From NCBI GenBank assembly GCA_947846985.1, contig CANTUZ010000011.1, positions 15,178,096 through 15,242,095 of the forward strand: a stretch of DNA of 64,000 nt, read 5' to 3'. The notes under the pieces were generated by a model, which saw nothing but the letters and a program-made list of their open reading frames with translations, ran no database searches and was not told the origin of the DNA. Both the position numbers and the translations under genes were made by a program. Each line of letters starts with the position of its first letter. Position 1 is the first letter of the stretch. Source of the stretch: Fratercula arctica. Taxonomy: Eukaryota; Chordata; Aves; Charadriiformes; Alcidae. Positions 49,567 to 62,169 of this stretch are shown here, one piece after another.

Positions 49567-50311
49567 CTCCCCCAGCCCGGGGGCGGCGGCGGGCGCGGAC
49601 ACCTCAGACCTCATGGAAACTGGGGGCGATGCCAGATCGGCACCTCCGCGGGGAGGCAGAGGAGGCGGCGGCCGTGGCGGGGTTCCAGCGAGTGCCGAGC
49701 CCGGCGGTCCCCCGGCTGCGGAGACGAGCATGAATATAGATGGCCCCGGCGGTGGCGGGGGGAGCGGGGCGGCCGCTGCTGCAATGCCGGGAGCCCCTGC
49801 CCCGCCGCTCCGCGGGCCCTGCTCCAGGGATTCCAAAATGGTCCATCAGCGGTTCCTGCGGCGGAGCGTGGTGGACTCGGACCAGGAGGAACCTGCTTTC
49901 GACCTTCCCGAGTCAGAGCATCAGAGGAAGATCATCTTGCTCCCCAAAACCCGGAGGATAATTGCGGAGAGGGCGAAGGCGGGGCACAGGGCCGTGGAGA
50001 AGGGGTGCCTGGAGGCTGAGCCTTCTGGGGAGCTGAAGGTAGTGCCAGCCCCGTGCGCTGTCGCAGGGGCTGAGGAGCAGAAGGAAGCTGGCAAAGATGT
50101 GGAGAGGAAAGAGGCATCGGATGCTTCCAAAGATCAGAGCAAGGCTAAGAAAGAGGAGCCTGAGGAGGAGGCTGATATGAAGGCAGTTGCCACCTCGCTG
50201 GATGGCAGGTTCCTAAAGTTTGATATTGAACTCGGAAGGGGCTCCTTCAAAACGGTCTATAAGGGTTTGGACACGGAGACGTGGGTGGAAGTTGCATGGT
50301 GTGAACTTCAG
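49553..50311 (+). CDS. WNK2: WNK2 (with-no-lysine kinase 2), first coding exon, partial
   Basis: This encodes the N-terminal 253 residues of a WNK-family serine/threonine kinase, which in vertebrates signals through the SPAK/OSR1 kinases to control Na-K-Cl and K-Cl cotransporters. Residues 1-95 are low complexity (Gly, Ala, Pro; [11 protein letters not shown] at 33-43). A conserved block, [15 protein letters not shown] (99-113), is followed by a basic [15 protein letters not shown] stretch (132-146) and a Lys/Glu-rich linker (174-208). The kinase domain starts near 209 with [20 protein letters not shown]. Two WNK marks are present: K233 in the glycine-rich loop ([11 protein letters not shown], 228-238) and C250 (VAWCELQ) where other kinases keep the catalytic lysine. 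[14 protein letters not shown] and [13 protein letters not shown] point to WNK2 rather than WNK1; WNK3 and WNK4 fit less well. ATG 49553 has purine at -3 and no in-frame ATG lies between the acceptor at 49525 and it. The exon ends in phase 0 after CAG (Q253), before GTAAGC at 50312. Confidence 0.9.
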
Positions 50312-53300
50312 GTAAGCTGAGCTGATCCTCCTGTGTTTTTTTCTGCTTTGTAAGCCTAGGAGCTAAGGGCAACATGCCGGTGTCATCTACAGATGCTCGG
50401 CTTTGAGCAGCCTTTATAGTCACCCTTGCTTAGTATCCAGTGTCTAACTATAGTGCAATATTCTCATTGGCTCTGGATCTACCACCTTATGTATACTCCT
50501 CCCAGGCTTAACCCTCTCAGCCCTGCGCTCTGGCTGCCCACACCAGTCATGCTGCCATAGGACCTGTCATATTGCATAAAAAAGGTCATGAGTTGCTCTC
50601 TCCAAATGCGCAAAGCATGCTCAAAAGAGTGAGAGGGAGCTCCTTGCTCCCCCAGCGCTTCAGCAGCTTGGTTTAGCAGGAGTGTAGCAGCAGGTCTCTA
50701 TTAAGACGACACTGAACGTTAATGAAGTTGGAATGCATTTGCAGGAGTGAACTTTCCTTTTGCTGTGGATATAAATAAGTGATGCTTTTATAAAGATTGA
50801 AGATCTGCTGCCCCTTCACTTGCCCTTTCCTCTGCTCTGAAATTGTGACTGGCACCAGCTTCTTGTGAATCAAACCTCTGAAAGCACCCTAGTGCTTGCC
50901 TTTATTTAGGCATCATGTTAGGTCAAAGAGCTGCGCATCCAAATAGCTTTTAAAAGGAAGATTTTAAATAAAAGACCCAATTTGAGCTCTAGATCTTTAG
51001 AGTGAAGTCATGCAGTAATATCTAAAGAGAATGAAGGTTTAGATACTGTCTTTTGCTGGACTGGGCCATAGCTGTTACCTTTTTCTTTATGATATTTATA
51101 TTCTTGCTTCTGTAAAAATTACAGTAGTATATGCTTTTTTTCTTTGTGAAGCTTTTAGTGTCTATTACTTACCTCATTTCTGTTAGCATCCATTTGAGTG
51201 AGACCTAGCTAAGGAAAAAAAGAAGACAGATTTGGATTTTTTTCTTGAGCTGTTACTTAGTCTGAGTTACTCTGTAATTTTGGTGGGAACTGGAAGATTT
51301 AGTTATAATTTGGAGGCTTTAAACTCCCACTGGCTGGCTGAGCTTTATGGCCTATGAGAGTATTTGAGAATAGCATGTAAATAATGTGATGTAATAAGCC
51401 TGAGCTCCTGATTGTTTGTTTATTTTTAAATGTTGGCCCAATCTGTTTGTAAATCACTCCTGGCTTCCTGGGGTAGGTGGGGATGGATGTGCAGCCCCAT
51501 TTGTATTCCCTAATGATTTCATTACACAATATAATCATAATACACTCCAGTGCTACTTCCTTAATGGGGAGCACTTCTCAGTCTTTGTAATCGTGCATTC
51601 CCCTAGCTTTTATTAGCCAGAAAGGCAAAATATTGAGCCACAGCGTTTGGGCAAGGTAAGGCCTGGAGTGGAGAACCCGAAGGGTGGGTGGTGCGGGGTT
51701 TAACCCCTCTCCCCCAGCCTGGGGGGGGCTGGGGATTGCCAAGGGCTTTACAGGGGAGCAGAGCGGGGAGGGGAGCTTTGGGCAGGCCTGGGCTTTGTCT
51801 GCCTTCAGCTGGAAGCGGAGCGCATAATGTAAGGCTCTGCCTTGCAGCCTGACACTGATTTGGGATGAGAGCTGGGTGCTGGCGGGGGAAGATTTGGATG
51901 CAGAAAGAGGCCCGTGTTGTTGGGCTGTGGGTCCCAGCGGCGCAGGCTAGCTTGAGCCCACCAAGCAGGAGTTCATCCTGCTGCCAAATCTCCTCACTAT
52001 GCTCTAGCTGGGGAGTCAAAATAGATGCATGTTCCAAATATTTTCTGTAACAGAATCACTTTAACTACAAAAGACTGCTAAATGTACTGGGGAACATAAT
52101 GTATTGAAATTCCATGGTTTGGGTCATTTACACCCAAGAAAGAGATAGGGAAGACAAAATTGTGGTATGAAGCTTACCTGGTGATTGGTTTGCTTATTCC
52201 TAGTTACACTTGTTTAGGAATTCTTGAACCAACTTCATGTGAAGAAATCATCTGTAATTCCCACTAGTTTCCATTATATGTGCTTCAGCTTAAATCAGAT
52301 CTTACTACTAGATATCTTCATTTTAATACAGAATTTGTTTTAGGCCTCTAATTATAGAAAAAAACCTCTTCGACTGCTTTAGAGAAATTGGTGTGAATCC
52401 ATAGAAGTAGGCAGGGCTGCTGGGTGTCCCTAAACACTGCTGTCTTGGAGGCAATGCTGGAGGCCAGGTAAGAGGAGATGGTATGTGAGTTTTGAAAGCC
52501 AGCACTCCGGTTTGGATTGAGAAAGCCTGGCTGAATGACAAAAGACTTTAATCACCATGGGGTTAAAGCCTGTGCTCTCAGGGTGGGTTTGCCTGAAGGA
52601 GGCAATCAGGAGAAGGTGTGAGTATCTTTGTGTTGTCTTGGGTTTTTTGACTTGCTCGTAATTCAGCTAGGGAGTCTTACTGGGAAAACATTCAGAGGGT
52701 GCTGTCAAGTAATCATGTTATTCACGGCATTTTGAACACTTTTGTGTAAGCTGTGCCAGTTAGTTATGCCCCCATTTGTCTCTTTCTCTGTAGAAATCTT
52801 AAGTTCAGATACACATAGCAGAAGACTTGAGTGTAAGCTGTTACCACCATGCTGTTGGAGAGAAAATGACTTCCTCTGCAGTCTCACACCATCAAAACCC
52901 ATCCCAGAGCCTTTTTGTGCAAAAATTGCAACAAATTGTACTTTGTCTTTCTTCTGGAGATGCACTTGTGCTTGTTAGTTTTGGAGCCTGAAAGTTAAAG
53001 TCTAGCAGTATTGAGGTTCCACACAGGCATTAATCCTCTGTCCTTGCTCAGCATTTTTTTCACCCTGGTTGTACTGTTGCCTGTGTGTCTCTGTCTTTTT
53101 TGTCTGTCTGTACAAAGACCTTGTGAGCCATTCTTGTTCAGTGGTTTTATTTCATTGAAAAGATGGCTTTAGGGTTCAGAACCAAAATCATGGCTTGGAT
53201 TAGGGTAGCATCCAAGTGCTAACCAAACTAGATCTGGGGTTTAGGCCTGTCTGAGAAGATGTGAAAGCTATAGTCAAATTCTAGCTAGAAATCAAGTATA

Positions 53301-56260
53301 TTTTTCCTTCCTGAAACTGAAGAATTAGAGCAGGATTAGCGTGCCCTTGTAGTTTGGAAGGGTTTGCATTCTAAGGTTTTCAACAGCTATAATTTTAATT
53401 GGTGGCATACAATTGCTGTGTGGTGAGGCTTCAGCATAACAGTATTTCAGTGTTGCACTCCTAAGTAAAATGTTAGGTCATGAATAAGGAATATAGGCTT
53501 TTGCCAATCCACTGCTGGCAAGCCAAATAATCTTTTTAGATGAATGGCTTCAAAATCCCCATCCTATTTGTCTTTGGGAACATGTAGGGAAACTGTGGAA
53601 GGGTCAAACCTGGTACTATCTCAAATGCAAAGACCTCATTGTACTTTGTGGTTCTCACTTTGACTCTAAATGCTGAGCTTCTGTTCAATTGTATTAAATT
53701 TTAGTTTTCTGTGTTGAAAATATGGAAAGGCTAGATTGTCTCATCCTGCTGTTGCTGTACCCATGGTGGGGAGGTGAGAGATGCCTGTTGGTGAACGCTG
53801 CAGGAAGCCAGGCTTTTTCCACTGGTTGCCTGGTTCCTGGTTCCACTGGTTGCCACTGTTCTCTGCTCTGCGTACTGTACCAGTGGTTGGATGGATGCTC
53901 GTTTCTTCAGGATGCTTGGCCTCCAGGTGTTCCACATGAGAATACGTGGGAGTCCTTGATGTTCTCTGGAGGGAGCTTAGGTTAGGTATCAGATGTTAGA
54001 GGTATTTGGGAAGCTATGTCAGAGTGAAGGATGGGCAGAGGTCAGTTCTCCTTCCCCGCCCATATAGCTGAAATTAGAAATCAAGGGTATTGGAATAGCT
54101 CCGACCACACTTTCTGAATGGCCACCAAACCAAGGGGGCTGTAATGGTAAAACAGCCACAAAAAGATGTGCCACTCAAAGAGGGCAGTTTCTTACTCCCC
54201 ACAACTGCAGCTTTTCTGCCAAGCTTCTGGTATATGGTTCTGCAGGGAAAACATCATCTTTACAAGACAAGTGTTTTACTTCATAGTTCTGTAGCACTTT
54301 TTCCTTTTTTATGTCATTCCCAGTCTTTTCAAACTGCCAGAACCAAAGAATGAATGTAAAAGTACATTATATGTCTTAAGTCACTCAGGTATTCAGGAGT
54401 TTCAGATTTTTGGAGGGCATAGATATTAACTGAAAATTAAGTTCTAAGTGTGAATACGTTTCTGAACATTTCTTTCATTTGATTCCTATGCAGTATTAGC
54501 ATGGGAACAGATAATTTCTTTTTCTTGATTTCAGTTTTTATTCCTTAAATGAGAATCTCATCCAGATTGGCTGATAACTGGCTGATTTTAATATGGCATG
54601 AATATTCTAGAAGTACAAGATGAGATTAGACTTTGTTTTAATGTAAGGTGAATAAAAAGGGCATGTGAAATCATTTATGCTAGACCTATGTGAACTCTCT
54701 AATTTTTGTTTTGATGGCTGGTAGTCTTTTCTTGAAGCAAAATATCTAGTTTGAGTGGATGAAGGGAGGAAAAGCAGGCAGCTTGTTTCAAAACATGCTA
54801 CCTTATGTATGAGAGAAGGTTATGATGCCTATATAAATATGTTCTTAAATTTTTAAGCGTTTTCCATTTTATGTCCACTTAGAAGATCTGTGGTAGCTGT
54901 TCAAGGCAATACTGAAGGTCCATGGCTCATGCTTTTGTGTAAGCAGATGAATTTGTATGGTTAAAAGTGGGAGCCTGCAAAACGGATAATGTTAAAGCAA
55001 GTTCACTTTATTCTAGCTGGCAAGTCACTTCTGGCAAAATTAAACTATGTGGAGTCAAATTATGTGGAAGGAGGGGCATGTCCTATGCCTCTATCAAGAA
55101 TCTAGGGGATTCCTTTCTGAAAAAGGTAACATCTTCAGGATTTTCACTGGTGTGGTACTCTGGCTTTTGTTGGCTGACAGCATTCATCTGATGTCAAAAT
55201 AGTAGCTGGTTACTATCTATGCTGTTAATTTATTGGCTGGGTAAACTTTGTAGTGTAAATCAACAGAATAATTTAGAAAATCTCTTTGGGAGAAGAAAGG
55301 AGTGAGACTGTATCTGAAAGCTTGAATCTGGTAGTGCTGTGTGCTAATATTAAATGAACTCAGAGATTAATATTGTCTGTTTTGAGTTAATTCTTGAGAT
55401 AGTGACTGCTGTTTAAATTTAAACAATTGGTTTAGCTCCGCTTTGCGGTGTCAATATGAAAACTCGTGCTTATATCGCTGGTGTTTGTTAGTGTAGCTGT
55501 TGCCCTGACATGGAGAAGCAGGATAGGGATATGGCAGTGAACTATTAATAGACTGCTTCTCAAATTCAGTAAATGAAATAGAGCTGGGTCAGACTTCACA
55601 TTCTGCCTTTGAATTGAATAAGACTCCTTTCTCTTGCTTTGGAGTACAATTTGCCTAAAAGTTTGTTGTATGCTTTTCTGATCCTGGTTAAACTCCTCAT
55701 GCTAAATGTGTGGGGTCCAGTTGCAGTACAAGGAAATGACTTTGAAAGCAGAACTTGGTGTAAAGGATATTTTTGGTCCCTTTGGTCATCTCTGGCCCTC
55801 AGCTGACAGGGAAAAAAGTTGATGTTGCAAGCTGTCATTAGTAGTGTTTGCACTTGGTATGCCATCTGACTTGTGTGTACAGCGTGCTTACATTTATGGT
55901 CTGATTGCTGCCTGGTTCCGTGGTTAGGGTGTAACAGAGGTCTGAAGAAAGCTCAGTGGCACTGCTAATGATGTGCTAAAAGAAGAGTAGCAATAGCAAT
56001 TCAGCTGTTGGTTACTGGAGTTATCAGGGTTTCTGCTCTGGGAGATCAGAGATGCTGCTGAGGTTGTGAGGAGTGATTCTTGGGTGGGTAGAGGCCCTAC
56101 TGTAAGGATGAGGTGGGAAAGGATTGTTGAGAGGGAGGTGGAGATAAATCTCCCATGCTTCAGGAGCCCAGCTGGAGCAGTAGGTTTGAATGCTGAGAAG
56201 AGCTTGCTGCAACTATCTGATAAGGGGAAGATTGGTTTTTAGACTTGCCATGACATAGCT

Positions 56261-56393
56261 GTTGAGTCTCTGGAGACATTCCAAACCCGCCTGGACGCAT
56301 TCCTGTCCAACCTGCTCCGGGTGACCCTTCTCTGGCAGGGGGTTGGACTGGATGATCTTCAGAGGTCCCTTCCAACCCTGCCACTCTGTGATT
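56261..56393 (+). mobile_element. CR1 LINE fragment, last 130 bp
   Basis: The string GTTGAGTCTCTGGAGACATTCC, then AACCTGCTCCGGGTGACCC, GGTTGGACTGGATGATCTTC and a final ACTCTGTGATTG is a CR1 tail of the same type as 45530-45772. A single degenerate octamer remains. It lies inside WNK2 intron 1 in the sense orientation and is too short to carry coding sequence. Confidence 0.9.
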
Positions 56394-58671
56394 GCCAGCA
56401 GCAGGATATTTACCTGAGTGTTCTGTAGGATCAGTGGTAGTCTGACAGGCCAGAAGACAAATATAAGGTAAGTGCTGATGTGTGATACCCGAACAGCCTG
56501 AAGGCATAAGGAAAGGGCAGCCAAAGGTATGTCATGTGGGATGTATGACACCTGGCACTCCTGGTGGAAGAGATAGCTTCATTGATCAGAAGGGGTTTAT
56601 GCAAATAATGTTTGGAGAATATCTGAAATGGTCATGCAGAAGCAGAACTGGTTTTCCTCTTAAGTTTGTATGTGTGAAATCAAAGTTACATCTGGAAATG
56701 CATTATTTCCGTGAAGTGACAGTGGCCTATTAGAAAGCTTGGGTGCATCCCATGTGGATTCCAGTGGGCCTGAAGCCTAGCTGGGCAAGGAAGGGGAAAG
56801 CTGAGTTTTTTTCCATGGAGTTAAGAAGCCTGCTAGAATAAACCTTCATCTAGTATCTTGCTATTCCTACGTGGCTCTGAAATGGAGGAACCGACTTGCG
56901 ACTCTTCCTACTGCTCTCCTGCCTGCTCTGAGATGAGAAACCTGCCTTGATGCCAGCAGTGAAGTTTACAATTATATTTTCTGCAACATCTTAAACTGCA
57001 GTGGTGTCTGGACCAGGTGTTAAAACTCCAAGAAGACAGATACTTCCAAATCTCTGATTTTTCTTTATATTTAGAGAGAGGAGTTTTAGCTCCTCTTTGC
57101 CTCCATTTAACTTCTGCAGAGCAAATATGAAACAGGTTTTGATCGGTTGGTGAACGTGTGAGCTGTTTAGTATGTAAAAAGCAAGGTGTGCACCCTCATT
57201 CTCCATATGTCCCTCTCCTTCCCAAAGAGTACTTGTAGATCTTTCTAAATCCAGTTTCCACATAAATACCAAAATAGAGCCTGTTCTATGTATTAGGTGG
57301 TCACTTGCTCTGGAATGGACTAATCCTGAAACCATAAGCAGCTTCCCGTATCCCTGAGTAAAATCTCATTGTCCTCCACAGAAATCAAGTCCATACCTCC
57401 TTTTGGCGTGATGTTTATCCAAAGAAGCTTGCTTCTGGGGAATTTTGTCCATTATGAATTAGCTTCTGAGCTGTTCTTCTGACTTGCTCCTTGCAGATAA
57501 TCATTCCCATGTAAAAGACACAGAATTCAGTGCAAGAGGAGGGTCACAAGTCCTGTGTCCCCTGTGGTCACCTGTGTTGTGGACACATAGTCTTGCTGAA
57601 CACTTCTCAGCCTTAGGAAGCATCTTAGTTGCCAACCAGTTGTCCATAAGGATTGATGAACTTAGATTGAGGTTCTAAGTCAGTTGGCAATAAATGTGTA
57701 CTAAAACCTTTCTAGAGCGACAGCTTTGTTAGCAGTGACTTGGCTTACTCCAAATATGTAGGGTGAAGTGGTGTGTGGTGGTTCCATCTACTCAAGCGCT
57801 GAAAGGAAAAATAAGTAAATTCATATAATTGTACTCATCTTGAATTTTATTTTTGGAAGATGTTCCATTTCAGGCTTGAATGTTCTTACATACCTGGGTT
57901 TTCAGTTTGCCATCATCCTAGCAGTGCTTTTTTAAAAAAAAATTATTACCCCTACTAAACACACTGTAGCCTGTCTAACCGTGTTGTGGCTACAGTGTTA
58001 TTCCAAATAAGCACACTTCTGGAGCTGATGGGCTTTCTTCACTCCTCTAGAATATTCCATGTAAATGCACATGCATTTTAATTCATATCAGATGTCAGTG
58101 TACACAATCAGATTTTATAAGTGATTTACTGGAAAATAATTTTTTGTATTGTGTTAATGCAGCATAACAGCTGTATAATATGGTGGTTAAATATACAGTG
58201 GGAGTAATGAGTAAAACGAAATGCCATATTATGGGAATATACATATTGCTTAAACTATCAAGGAAGGAGTAACATAAGACCTAATACCATCTGTTCTTCA
58301 GTTGTTTGCTACAGAGGGGTACAAAACACTTATTCATGAGCTCTGAGGGAAAACAGATAGGAGAATGCAGGCTCAAATAAGATTTGCAGTGTTTTTTCTT
58401 ACTTGGCTATTTTTTTGTGGATTCAATCCGGTCTTCATTCCTGACTTCTTAAAGGAAAATTAAACACGCCTTTAGTATTTGATCCTATTATGAATCTTTG
58501 CAGCACTTTACCAAAGTTAATTTGAATTTTAATGTAATTTTTGCTTAGGTAAGTAAACTTAAAACTGTTTTGATTCCTAGCTTTTTCTAAAAAAAAAAAA
58601 AAAAATGAAAACCTGAAATGAAATGGGCATTTTTGTTATAACAAAGTCCTCTTTTTCCAATGCTTTTTTTT

Positions 58672-58686
58672 GGGGGGGGGGGCGGG
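58672..58686 (+). repeat. G-rich run (G11-C-GGG) after a T run
   Basis: Eleven G bases, one C and three more G, directly preceded by T8. Simple homopolymer junction in intron 1. Assembly error in length is possible because such runs are hard to sequence. Confidence 0.8.
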
Positions 58687-61600
58687 AAGCTGTATAGCCA
58701 ATTCATCTTTCTCACATCCTGGAAGTCCTGCTGTAGTCTAGCTCTCCTGAAAACTACTTCAAAGGCTTTTTGTTTGATCCTGACCCAGCGAATTTGAGTG
58801 TAAATCTTGTAGGGATGATGGTTGACTTTTTTTTTTTCTGGCTATGTTTATACTTTTGGGAACTATCTTACCTTTCCATGAACTATTTAGCAAAGTATGG
58901 GCCTTAATAAACTGGGGTTCTGTACCAAGCAGAGTCGTGTTGTGTTCCATGGATCCCTGCATGAGCAGGGCTTGTCCAAATGCCATTGTCAGTGTGTTTC
59001 AAGTACTTAAAACTGTCTGAAACCCAGTAAGGCTGAACAGATGGAGGAAGGCTTTTTTCTTTAGCTAAATAATAGATTGTTTATATTCTATAAAATAAGA
59101 CTTTATTAAAATGAACAAATGACAGTTGATCACTTCATAATGGAGAACTGAGTATTTATTTTACAAAAGCAGTATAAACCAGGCATTGCCTATGTCTGCT
59201 TCTGAAATGGATGTTCCTTTCTCTCGCTGGTGTGTGCTTGAAGGATTAAAATTATGGTGTTTATTCCAGATTTTTGTACAATAAGCAGCTTTTTAACATT
59301 GCTTTTCCTGATGCTGTCTGGATTTTTTCAGTTAGAGCAGCATTTTGGGTGACTCATTGTACTCGGTGGAGCTAATACAGCTGTGGCGGTTGACTGAGCA
59401 GAATCAATTTTGTCTATTAAAATAGAACAGTGTGGGGAGGAGGGGGAAATCACAGACTTTCCAGTGGATGTATCTCATTGCTGCAGGCCTGCGCAGCTTT
59501 CTGCTGAAACACTTGATAAAATCTAGATCTTGTAAAATCGATTCCAAAGAGTTTTGTTTTGTTCTAGGCTTTACTGATTAATCAAGGAAAATTGCTGTGG
59601 TTATGTGCATTTGAACTTGTTTTGTTTCTCTTTCATATCAGTGTTTGTTTTGAAGATTGCTGGAGATAATAAAGCAAGTGTTGTACTAATAAAATGGACT
59701 GACTTTTTTTCTCTCAATTACAGTGAGAGTTATATTGCCTTTGATTACTAATGGGGGATGAGAATATTTTGTCCTTTGGCAAACAGTGCAATCACGACTG
59801 ACATGGGTGGTTTTGCATGTACTTAATGTTTGTGCATATGCAAAATTAATAGTAGAAGTACAGAAAATACACTGCCACTTATATTAAGCCATGGCATATA
59901 GAGTAAAATGAAGTGGTAAGAACAAACTAGAATGGTTGCTTATAGCCCATCTGCGATCCTGGCTCTTCAGGTTATGTTCTCCCTGGTGTGGTATGTTTTA
60001 CATGTGCTTCTGGAGATGTAGTGCCAGTCCCTGCTGCCCTCCAGACTTCTAATTTTATTTTTGCACAAGTTGTAATACCTTGTGTTCATTAATTAAAAAA
60101 ATCATTGTGGCAGTTCACCCTAACTGAAGCCTGCGAGCGCCAGAACTTCCAGTGTAGGCAGATGGGGGCAAGTGAAGGGGGAGAACATCATATGATGTTT
60201 GGGCGTTATTTGTATTGTAAGGGCCTTGTTAATTTGAAGCTCTTGTAGTACTGTTCCAGGAAACATGGAGATCTTTCTAAAAAAAGAGTAAAGAGGGAAA
60301 GGGAAGCTCCTCCTGGTCCTCAGATGCAGGGCAGACTTGGACTGAATTAAGTTATCTGAAGCACGTTTGAGCTGCTGAGCCCCATTGGTGTCAAATGGCC
60401 TTGATCACTTGGTCTTTAAATAGAGAACTCACTTTGGAGTCTTCATTTTGGACCTTAAGGGCTGTCTGCTTAAGCTGGTTTCAGACCCACATCAGGCAGT
60501 GGGTGGTGAACTCTGACATCTGGGGCCAGTTCCTGTAAAGATGGAAAGTGTAACCTGATAGGCATGCTGCCAGCAGAGCGGATAGCAGACTGCATTGGCT
60601 CAGAGCAAGGACCAAAAGAGCAGCATGCTGATGGGGAAGGCTCCATTCAAGAGCTGGTTGCTCCATCACAGGAACTGCCTGGAGGGGGTGAGACCTGTGG
60701 CTAACCACTCTGCTGGAGGGGTGACCTATCCAGCATGCTCCAATGTTTCCTCTTGGGATTCATTTATCTGAGAATGGAAGAATCTCCTGTCTTGGAGGCA
60801 CAAAGTCGCAGGAGGTTTGCTCCTCACGCTTCCCTTAGCTGTGAGTGTCATAGCTTGGAGGCTTTGGGAAAGGCTCCAATGACTGTGGCAGGTGGGGGTG
60901 GAAATTTGGACTGTGACTCCCCTGTTCGTTAAGTCCTTTGGTATGGGAGATGGGCAATACCTCCTCTAGGTGTCATATAAGAGGGAAGTAAGTGCTGTCA
61001 ACAGCCCTTTCACAGTGTGGTAGGTGTGCTCCACAAATGTCTCTTGGCTTCAACTATTTGAGGAATGGCTGAACAGTTTGTTTCTGGGTCCCAGCTGTGT
61101 TTATGTACAAGGGGGGCACTGACCTCGGTTAAGACTGAGGCCATACAGGATGTATGCAGGAGACCTGAGCTTCTGCAGGCACCTCATCTTAAGAAAAGGC
61201 ATGGTGCCTTCAGTACAGTGGCAGCTGGAGGACTGGGACTTGGGACCGCAAGTGCTTTCAGAAGAGTGCATTTGGACCCAGGTCAATTCTATGCTTTATT
61301 TTTATAGTCTCATGTTAAATTAAGCCAACTGGATAGATTCCCATGTGATACAAGATACTCCTACAAAGGCACCCTGTGGTTTCCTCTAGGCTATAGACAA
61401 CTCTCTGAATCCTTGTATGTGGAAGAGGATTAACCCTTCTTTTCAAAGTAGAGGAGAAAGAAACTCGTAGCAAATATCTGTGGCTGGGAGAGGGAAGTGA
61501 AATGAAACCTCTTTTTAACTCTCTGGAATAAATGACAGATATTTTATGTGGCTTGACTACTTGGATTCCTGTGCTTTCTCCACTCCCATGCACTCTGCCA

Positions 61601-62169
61601 AAGCCTGTACCCTTACCACAAAATATACTACATCAACACCTGGGCTGCTAATATGGAAAGGTTGTTGTGTGAGAGGAGAAAAGCAGCTGTGCTCACTGCT
61701 TGCAGGGATAATTCTGACATCCCATACCATGAGAAGTAGTTAATACTTAAAACATGTGTGATCTGAGATGTGCATCTGTTTACTTAGATGAAGCCAGCAT
61801 TATAAGATTTTAACCTCTGGAGCTACAAAACTATCAGAAACAGTTGTTCTTCCTCTATGTAACATTAAATACTTTTTTAGAGTTATCTCTTGGGTGGCTT
61901 GAGGGAGGAGGAGAACAGGCTAGTGCTCACTCGCATGTGAGCTTCAAAGAAAACTTTTCCTCTAAATAGCTTTGGTTTTGGGCTCTTGTGTGTGAACTGA
62001 GAGTCTTCAGTTGATGGAGTCTGTATTCAAAAGCAACTCCTGCAAATGAATGGGACTGTGGATGTTTATTGACTTTTGCCACACTAATAGCTATCCATAT
62101 TTTTCTTCATTTTTTTTGTGACGTTACTGAACATCTGAACTCAATTTATAACAAGTGTTGCTGGGGAGT

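Larger units (their letters stand above)
48690..50220 (+). promoter_or_regulatory. WNK2: CpG island: WNK2 promoter and first exons
   Basis: Abrupt change from AT-rich intergenic DNA to extremely GC- and CpG-rich sequence that spans the inferred start site, the non-coding exon, a small intron and most of the first coding exon. GC boxes of the Sp1/KLF type are plentiful, for example 48959-48978 and 49085-49096. This is the usual setting of a vertebrate kinase-gene promoter. The extent is judged by eye. Confidence 0.85.
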
